Shown piece after piece: positions 14,500-18,759 of a stretch of DNA of 18,759 nt. Location: the NCBI GenBank assembly GCA_943349555.1, contig CALQZK010000010.1, forward strand, positions 1-18,759. The letters are read 5' to 3'. The stretch's first letter is position 1; each line of letters starts with the position of its first letter. This DNA is from Candidatus Nomurabacteria bacterium. GTDB lineage: Bacteria; Patescibacteriota; Minisyncoccia; Phycocordibacterales; PALSA-1337. The notes beneath the pieces are model-generated. The model saw only the letters and a list, made by a program, of their open reading frames with translations, had not been told where the DNA came from and made no database searches. Position numbers and translations under genes: made by a program.

Positions 14500-14790
14500 A
14501 TGAAAACACAAGCAGAAATGAAAGTACTCGCAAAAGAAGCGCTAAAGCTAGTGAAGGATAGCAATGGACGCCAGAAGCTCACCGAGCTTGTAAAATCATT
14601 TGTTAGCAACTTCGATGTATCTTTCGTTCTTGATGAAAAGAACATCATCATTCACGGAGATATTGCGGATTATAAAGAGAAACCTGAAATCGTCCGCACC
14701 AATCTTCTTGCTCGATTGTTCGGGTCCCAAACATCGGCTGGGAAGGATGCGATCAAGTCACAAATTATTAATTTACTAAATCAATTATAA
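14500..14790 (+). CDS. Hypothetical protein (96 aa), accessory block
   Basis: Not recognised. From ATG 14500 the frame encodes 96 residues: an amphipathic N-terminal helix (AEMKVLAKEALKLVKDSN), a helix with KLTELVKSFVSNF, a short beta pair (VSFVLDEKNIIIHGDI), and a C-terminal helix ending IINLLNQL. An upstream TTG at 14440 would add 20 residues of poor composition (Cys, Thr, Asn-rich) and is rejected. The 78 bases before it hold the palindrome ATCGGCCGAT (14455-14464) and no convincing promoter or Shine-Dalgarno, so it may be co-transcribed with the 14080 gene. Confidence 0.55.
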   Translation: MKTQAEMKVLAKEALKLVKDSNGRQKLTELVKSFVSNFDVSFVLDEKNIIIHGDIADYKEKPEIVRTNLLARLFGSQTSAGKDAIKSQIINLLNQL

Positions 14791-14793
14791 AAT

Positions 14794-14973
14794 ATGAAAA
14801 GTATATATTCATCAGCATCAAAAATTGTCTTCATCCTTATGGCGGTTGCCGTGATTGTCGGCATGTTCTACGGGAGGGTAGAGGCTAAGGACTTCATGAT
14901 CCTTGCTTCGATGGCATTCTCCTTCTACTTTGCAAATAAAGGGGACAGCTCGCAACCTTTCGGAGGGAAGTAA
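14794..14973 (+). CDS. Small two-helix membrane protein (59 aa)
   Basis: A frame of 59 codons starting 4 bases after the previous stop. Two hydrophobic helices, about residues 10-25 (KIVFILMAVAVIVGMFYG) and 34-47 (DFMILASMAFSFYFANKG), are joined by a charged turn (RVEAK), with a short polar Gly-rich tail. The hairpin layout and size resemble phage holin-like or small hairpin membrane proteins of mobile elements; that role is inference. It is tightly spaced with the 14500 gene, so one transcript is likely. Composition and two clean helices argue that it is real despite its length. Confidence 0.6.
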   Translation: MKSIYSSASKIVFILMAVAVIVGMFYGRVEAKDFMILASMAFSFYFANKGDSSQPFGGK

Positions 14974-14978
14974 GAAGG

Positions 14979-15008
14979 AATCCGCTATAATCCGCTACAA
15001 TCGGCTAT
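14979..15008 (+). repeat. Three tandem 10-bp repeats (iteron-like)
   Basis: AATCCGCTAT, AATCCGCTAC and AATCGGCTAT follow one another without gaps, consensus AATCSGCTAY. The period of 10 puts each copy on the same helix face, as in protein-binding arrays. Confidence 0.7.
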
Positions 15009-15019
15009 ATAGATATAGC
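15004..15019. repeat. 16-bp palindrome overlapping the last 10-bp repeat
   Basis: GCTATAT, AG, ATATAGC: a perfect dyad that shares GCTAT with the last 10-bp repeat, so one protein could read both. Confidence 0.6.
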
Positions 15020-15040
15020 GCATTTAACCGTTAAACACAC

Positions 15041-15076
15041 TGTACTGGACAAAAAGTACCTATTTTGTCCAGTACA
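15041..15076. promoter_or_regulatory. Operator-like palindrome, site 1
   Basis: TGTACTGGACAAAA (15041-15054) and TTTTGTCCAGTACA (15063-15076) form a perfect 14-bp inverted repeat with an 8-base loop. A further half-copy TGGACAAAA lies at 15087-15095. It matches site 2 (15450-15485) in outline and flanking bases. Confidence 0.75.
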
Positions 15077-15111
15077 ACTAAAATAATGGACAAAATCGGC
15101 TTATTCTCATG

Positions 15112-15140
15112 ATTGGAATAAGGTCACTTCTTATTCCAAT
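15112..15140. repeat. 11-bp perfect inverted repeat
   Basis: ATTGGAATAAG (15112-15122) and CTTATTCCAAT (15130-15140) with a 7-base loop. It is unrelated in sequence to sites 1 and 2. No T-run follows, so it is not a plain terminator. Confidence 0.65.
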
Positions 15141-15272
15141 GAGTAGTATTGTTGATTGTTATTTTATGATATTATATGTTTACAAGTACATGTATCTTTT
15201 CCCACGTACGTGTACTCGGCCAGACAATTTCATCGAGCTGTTACCTGGCTTAAATAAGGAGGAAGGTAGAGA

Positions 15273-15371
15273 ATGGTCACTCTATTTAAATCCGAAGGCT
15301 CGCACGGCAAAGCAATTTATAAACCACAGGGAAAGTGGGCCCAAACCGTGATATTAAATCGAAATCATTAG
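15273..15371 (+). CDS. 32-residue peptide with canonical Shine-Dalgarno
   Basis: A short frame of 32 codons, reading MVTLFKSEGSHGKAIYKPQ at the front and ending in LNRNH. It is preceded by AAGGAGG (15256-15262), the only full Shine-Dalgarno seen in the window, 10 bases before the ATG. Its TAG (15369-15371) shares its last base with the first base of a strong hairpin, so gene and terminator are joined. The peptide is basic with alternating hydrophobic residues, and no family is recognised. It lies between the two TGTACT palindromes and just before the ATPase gene, so an antidote or regulator for that gene is possible; this is inference. It conflicts with a longer frame at 15109-15351, which has no Shine-Dalgarno. 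Confidence 0.55.
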   Translation: MVTLFKSEGSHGKAIYKPQGKWAQTVILNRNH

Positions 15372-15400
15372 AAAACGCCGGCTCACGCTGGCGTTTTCCT
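15371..15400. terminator. Hairpin terminator between peptide gene and ATPase gene
   Basis: GAAAACGCCGGC (15371-15382), loop TCAC, and GCTGGCGTTTTC (15387-15398) form a 12-bp stem with one G-T pair. T-runs lie inside the stem and the trailing tail is weak. Confidence 0.75.
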
Positions 15401-15416
15401 TTGCCTACTTATCCCC

Positions 15417-15446
15417 TTGACTCAGTCCCATAGTGACCAGTAAAAT
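15417..15446 (+). promoter_or_regulatory. Promoter of the ATPase-ART gene
   Basis: TTGACT (15417-15422), an 18-base spacer and TAAAAT (15441-15446). Transcription would begin near 15453, inside palindrome site 2, which makes that palindrome well placed as a repressor site or as a 5' hairpin. Confidence 0.55.
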
Positions 15447-15449
15447 AGG

Positions 15450-15485
15450 TGTACTGTGCAAAAAAGGGCTAAAATGCACAGTACA
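15450..15485. promoter_or_regulatory. Operator-like palindrome, site 2
   Basis: TGTACTGTGCA (15450-15460) and TGCACAGTACA (15475-15485) form a perfect 11-bp inverted repeat with a 14-base loop. It shares TGTACTG..CAAAAA on the left and CAGTACAAC..AAATA on the right with site 1. It covers the predicted transcription start and ends 11 bases before the ATG at 15497. Confidence 0.75.
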
Positions 15486-15496
15486 ACATAAATACT

Positions 15497-17287
15497 ATGC
15501 TAAAAGACCTAGTTTCTAAGCAAAAAGAGGATAAAGACAGGCTTCTTTCGCTTCCTTACATTTCCCGAATAAAGGAGAAAGATGTTGAGAAATGGATAGC
15601 TTCAGATCTCATAAAAGTCATTCTCGGTCCCCGTCGGGCAGGAAAATCTGTCTTCGCTTTAATGCTCCTTAAAAGTAAGAATTTTGCATACTTCAATTTT
15701 GATGACGAAGCTCTTCCTGGTGAAGAAAAGATAAATCTTGATGAACTTCTTTCAGAACTTAAACAGGTATACGGAGACACAAAGTATATTCTTTTTGATG
15801 AAATACAAAATCTCCCAAACTGGGAACTTTTTGCCAATCGACTTCATCGTGGGGGATACAATCTCGTGCTTACAGGATCGAACGCAAGTCTACTTTCGAA
15901 AGAACTTGCTACCCATCTTACTGGTCGTCATATACCCATAGAGATATTACCGTTTAGTTTTACCGAGATACTTAAAGCGAAACAGTATGAAATAAAACCC
16001 GAGAGACTTTCATTGCCGGATGAAAAAGCAAAACTTCAAGGATACGTTACCCAGTACATGACGAATGGAGGCTATCCTGAGGTCGTGACGAAAGGCATAG
16101 ATCCACGGGGTTACCTCGATGTTCTTTTTGATGCCGTTCTCTTTAAGGATGTTATAAAGAGACACAAGGTTCGCTTTTCTAAGCAGATAGACGGCCTGGG
16201 ATCATTTCTTATAAACAATGTATCAAGCCAGTATAGCTTGCGAAAACTCGTCAACATTCTCTCCTTTAAAAGTGGCGTAACACTTGAAAAATACCTCGGC
16301 TATCTCAATGAGGCGTATCTCATATTTTCCTTGGAGCGTCATTCTACGAAAGCAAGTGGAAGAATGCTTGCGCCGAAAAAAACGTATGTAGTTGATAACG
16401 GGTTTGTCACTGCAAAAGCTATTCAGCATTCTCCGAATAGTGGAAAGCTCATGGAGAACCTTGTATTCGTGGAACTCGTCAAAAAAGGAAATGAACCAAA
16501 TCGCGAACTTTTCTATTACAAGACTCGAAATGATCGAGAGGTAGACTTTGTATTGAAAAAAGGATACCAGGTCGTGGAACTCATACAAGTTTCCTATGAA
16601 TCAACAGCTCAAGATGTTGAGGAAAGGGAAGTAAAGGCCTTGGTTGAGGCCAGCGAAGAATTGAATGTCACCAAACTGACCGTGCTCACGTGGAATGAAA
16701 AAAGAGAAGTAGTAAAAGATGGAAAAACGATACAATTTATTCCACTATGGGAATGGTTGATAGCTCAAGCTAATCAACCTTATAGAGAAATATTCATGTC
16801 AGATGCAACTTTTTATCACGGATCGAAAGACAGTGGCATTAAGATCTTTAGACCGACCGAACATATCGTTGGCAAAGGAAGACTTATTGTTTTTGCCACC
16901 AATGATAAATCCTACGCATTAGCAATGGTTCACTCGAGCGGTGATGATGTTGCGGTTTCATATTCCCCCAATCCCGATACTCGCAAAAGGGAACTATACT
17001 GTGATGAACTTACACCGGGTGCTTTAGAATCTTTTAATGAGCCAGGTTATCTCTATGAAGTAAGTTCGGAATTCTTTTTCCCTAGTCCCGAAGGATTGGA
17101 GGGGGAGTATGTAAGTTACGATGAAGTTCCTGTTATTAAGGAAATTCGGATAGACAATATAAAAGACGAACTTGTAAGACTTGGAGTCAACCTCATTCCG
17201 TATGATGAGGTCTCTCAGTCTATGCAAGAACGGGGAAAAGAAGCCAAGAAGCCAATGCATAGTTTTTCTCAAGACAGATTTAAATAA
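15497..17287 (+). CDS. AAA/DUF4143 ATPase fused to an ART-fold-like domain
   Basis: A 596-residue two-part protein. Residues 1-424 are an AAA_14/DUF4143 ATPase: Walker A GPRRAGKS (44-51), Walker B YILFDE (97-102), LTGSNASLLSKEL (125-137), and a C-terminal nuclease-like region with REVDFVLKKGYQVVELIQV (about 335-355). This part ends in FIPLWEWLI, where family members normally stop. After a short linker, residues 434-575 have FYHGSKDSGI (439-448), VFATNDKSYALAM (465-477), YLYEVSS (518-524) and GEYVSYDEVPVI, in the order His-Gly, Tyr, Glu expected of ADP-ribosyltransferase-like folds. The ART assignment is from motif order alone. A promoter-like sequence sits before Met434. Activity is unknown; a toxin or defence effector is inference. 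Confidence 0.75.
   Translation: MLKDLVSKQKEDKDRLLSLPYISRIKEKDVEKWIASDLIKVILGPRRAGKSVFALMLLKSKNFAYFNFDDEALPGEEKINLDELLSELKQVYGDTKYILFDEIQNLPNWELFANRLHRGGYNLVLTGSNASLLSKELATHLTGRHIPIEILPFSFTEILKAKQYEIKPERLSLPDEKAKLQGYVTQYMTNGGYPEVVTKGIDPRGYLDVLFDAVLFKDVIKRHKVRFSKQIDGLGSFLINNVSSQYSLRKLVNILSFKSGVTLEKYLGYLNEAYLIFSLERHSTKASGRMLAPKKTYVVDNGFVTAKAIQHSPNSGKLMENLVFVELVKKGNEPNRELFYYKTRNDREVDFVLKKGYQVVELIQVSYESTAQDVEEREVKALVEASEELNVTKLTVLTWNEKREVVKDGKTIQFIPLWEWLIAQANQPYREIFMSDATFYHGSKDSGIKIFRPTEHIVGKGRLIVFATNDKSYALAMVHSSGDDVAVSYSPNPDTRKRELYCDELTPGALESFNEPGYLYEVSSEFFFPSPEGLEGEYVSYDEVPVIKEIRIDNIKDELVRLGVNLIPYDEVSQSMQERGKEAKKPMHSFSQDRFK
16757..16786 (+). promoter_or_regulatory. Possible internal promoter before the ART-like domain
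   Basis: TTGATA (16757-16762), an 18-base spacer and TATAGA (16781-16786), then 9 bases to the in-frame ATG at 16796 (Met434). The geometry matches the helicase promoter in this window. It could be chance in AT-rich coding DNA. Confidence 0.35.
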
Positions 17288-17454
17288 TTCTCATTATACG
17301 TTGGGTTCATTTTGTGCACCTACTAAAGGGTGTATCTGTTCGCGTTTTCCTGTACATTCCACAGGTTGTGTGATACGGTGAAAAAGAACGGGTAATTTTT
17401 GGCTAAAACAGGCAATCATGGCTCGGTATTTATTATCAACTAATCTCATTTTTT
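17288..17454 (+). promoter_or_regulatory. Spacer before the ParB-family gene
   Basis: This 167-base spacer has two short inverted repeats, TGCACC/GGTGTA (17315-17334, one G-T pair) and CCTGT/ACAGG (17349-17365), and no clear terminator for the ATPase-ART gene. TATTAT at 17431-17436 could be a -10 box. A short AT-rich stretch runs to the ATG. Confidence 0.35.
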
Positions 17455-18309
17455 ATGATTGCAAAACATAAGACCATTTTTAGAGAATTACCCATACTCG
17501 AGCTCGAATTGGACGGTAATCAGCCCCGTAAGGAATATGGTAGCCCATCCGAACAAGAGAAATTAACAAGTTCTTTGGAGCGTTTCGGCCTCCAGGAGCC
17601 AATCATGGTAACTCAAAAGGAGCCTAACCGCTTTGTCATTATCGACGGTCATCGCAGGTACCTCTGCCTCAAAACCTTAAAGGTAGACAAGGCTATGTGT
17701 CAGATCTACCCTGAAATAAGCGAGGGTGAATTGGAGGTTCGCAGATACGAGAATCAGAACAATCGTAAAGGCTGGAAGCCAATGGAGAAATCAAACTCTC
17801 TTCATCGGGCTAAGATCAAGCTGGGTATCAAGAATGAAGAACTCTCAAACCTCCTCAATCTTTCAAAAACTACCATTCAGTCATCGCTCCAGCTTCGTGA
17901 CCAGAAACTTGAATACTTGGAATTGATGCAGGAATATAAACTCAAGGAAGTCTATCGCATGGAGTTTGTACGACTTTTGCCACGCCTCGTAAAAATAAGA
18001 AATTTTGAGGTGCCGGATGTGATAAAAATCCTTTTCGAAAAAGTGACACGCAAGGTCATTAAGAAGGGAAAGGACTTTCGTAAGCTCGGTAAGATTTTTG
18101 CTCGTGCTTCTGCTAACCAAGAGGAAATACATAAATTTCTTTCAGATCCAGATGAAACAATCGAAGAACTAGATCGAAACACTATTCAGTCTGGATTTTC
18201 TCTTTCCATTGTTAAACTTATCGGTGAAATAAAGCAGAAAAGAAAGACGGGTATTCCATTCGATAGTAAAGAAAAAGGTCTTATTACTGAGCTTAAGAAA
18301 CTTCTATAA
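17455..18309 (+). CDS. ParB/Spo0J-family DNA-binding protein
   Basis: A 284-residue protein of the ParB family. The N-terminal ParB/sulfiredoxin-like domain (about 8-100) shows LDGNQPRKEY, SLERFGLQEPIMV, and VIIDGHRRYLCLKTL in place of the usual GERR box (CTP/nuclease-like motif), then ENQNNRKGWKPMEK. A helix-turn-helix follows near 120-145 (IKNEELSNLLNLSKTTIQSS). The C-terminal half is charged and helical (VTRKVIKKGKDFRKLGK), probably for dimerisation. No ParA is seen in the window. With the serine recombinase start overlapping its TAA, it likely acts in maintenance or control of the mobile element, by partition or by transcriptional regulation through sites such as the palindromes upstream. 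Confidence 0.85.
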   Translation: MIAKHKTIFRELPILELELDGNQPRKEYGSPSEQEKLTSSLERFGLQEPIMVTQKEPNRFVIIDGHRRYLCLKTLKVDKAMCQIYPEISEGELEVRRYENQNNRKGWKPMEKSNSLHRAKIKLGIKNEELSNLLNLSKTTIQSSLQLRDQKLEYLELMQEYKLKEVYRMEFVRLLPRLVKIRNFEVPDVIKILFEKVTRKVIKKGKDFRKLGKIFARASANQEEIHKFLSDPDETIEELDRNTIQSGFSLSIVKLIGEIKQKRKTGIPFDSKEKGLITELKKLL

Positions 18310-18759
18310 TGCAATTCACTCAATCCAAAAAAATATGGAAGGCCTTAACATATAATCGTCACTCTGCGGAAGATAAGCAGGAGAATTCCGTATTCATTCA
18401 GAAAGAACATCATGCAAAATACGCAGAAAAATACGGTGGAGAAATAGTAGGTCATTTATCGGATGAAGGTGTAAGTGGACTGACGGCTACTCGCCCCGGA
18501 TTTCAAAGTCTTATGAAGGATTGGGTATTAAATCCTAACGCTCCAGCTTTCGACTATATTCTTGTGTACGATGTCTCACGTTGGGGAAGATTTCAAAACC
18601 AAAATGAAGCTGCATATTACGAGCATCTTTGCGAACAACATGGAAAGAAAGTCCTCTATACATGCAAGCCTTTTCCACGAGAAGAGCAAGAAATTACTGA
18701 TAGCATCATTACTCCAATGGAGAGATGGATGGCTGCACAGTATTCACGACAGCTAAGCG
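18309..18759 (+). CDS. Serine recombinase, N-terminal part (cut by window end)
   Basis: The frame opens at an ATG that overlaps the ParB-family stop (TAATG) and continues to the last base, giving 150 residues of a resolvase/invertase-type catalytic domain. TYNRHSAEDKQENS places the likely nucleophile at Ser19. SDEGVSGLTATRPGFQSLM, DYILVYDVSRWGRF (arginines of the active site) and AAYYEHLCEQHGKKVLY match large serine recombinases. The intervals fit a phage-type integrase or transposase of this class, which normally continues for several hundred more residues; the DNA-binding part is outside the window. It should catalyse integration or excision of the element. Confidence 0.92.
   Translation, partial: MQFTQSKKIWKALTYNRHSAEDKQENSVFIQKEHHAKYAEKYGGEIVGHLSDEGVSGLTATRPGFQSLMKDWVLNPNAPAFDYILVYDVSRWGRFQNQNEAAYYEHLCEQHGKKVLYTCKPFPREEQEITDSIITPMERWMAAQYSRQLS

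Larger units (their letters stand above)
14974..15272. other. Repeat-dense regulatory region without a convincing gene
   Basis: About 300 bases hold a three-copy 10-bp repeat, a 16-bp palindrome, TTTAACCGTTAAA (15023-15035), a 14-bp inverted repeat (15041-15076), an 11-bp inverted repeat (15112-15140) and CACGTACGTG (15203-15212). Possible promoter elements for the 32-residue gene are TTGTTG (15149-15154) and TTATAT (15172-15177), 17 bases apart. The density suggests an operator cluster, an origin or a recombination site of the element. Confidence 0.6.

Noticed and set aside
14979..15008. CRISPR array
   Set aside because: The repeats are only 10 bases and have no spacers between them; there are no cas genes in the window.
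15109..15351. 80-codon frame on the plus strand in the palindrome region
   Set aside because: Its start lies just before an 11-bp hairpin, its composition is odd (Tyr, Cys and Met-rich front), it has no Shine-Dalgarno, and its end overlaps the better supported 32-residue frame.

Overview
The window looks like chromosomal DNA from a Candidate Phyla Radiation (Patescibacteria, probably Parcubacteria-like) bacterium. This is inference from three things: gene style (a cell-wall peptidase pair, a DEAD-box helicase with an RG-rich head, a tiny two-helix membrane protein, an Asn/Ala-rich secreted protein), very compact packing, and many genes whose -10 box lies only 6-9 bases before the start codon, so that mRNAs would be leaderless. 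TGA, TAG and TAA all act as stops (for example TGA ends the ABC-F and GAPDH genes), so this is not the recoded SR1/Gracilibacteria code.

Positions 1-13680 are ordinary core and housekeeping content. In order they hold a small zinc-ribbon protein, a 41-residue basic peptide followed directly by an ABC exporter, a Nudix hydrolase, a convergent gene whose C-terminus resembles the RNA polymerase alpha C-terminal domain, an ABC-F ATPase, a VanY-type carboxypeptidase, a two-helix membrane protein, an M23 endopeptidase, a cytidylate-kinase-like P-loop kinase, a secreted Asn/Ala-rich protein (minus strand), an MsrA-MsrB fusion, an HI0933-type flavoprotein (minus strand), a DEAD-box helicase and GAPDH. 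The flavoprotein and helicase are divergent, and their promoters physically interlock.

From about 13677 the character changes. A small membrane protein overlaps the GAPDH stop and is followed by a decayed second GAPDH C-terminus. Then come a terminator and an accessory block: three small unrecognised genes, a region dense in palindromes and 10-bp repeats, a 32-residue ORF with a canonical Shine-Dalgarno, a large AAA/DUF4143 ATPase fused to what looks like an ADP-ribosyltransferase-fold domain, a ParB-family protein, and the start of a serine recombinase that runs off the window. This looks like the left part of an integrated mobile element, possibly bordering the gap locus.

The most unusual points are the ATPase/ART-like fusion with a promoter-like sequence just before the second domain, two near-identical TGTACT...AGTACA palindromes (one just before the ATPase start), the GAPDH tail remnant at the possible element border, the interlocked divergent leaderless promoters, and a free-standing alpha-CTD-like protein.
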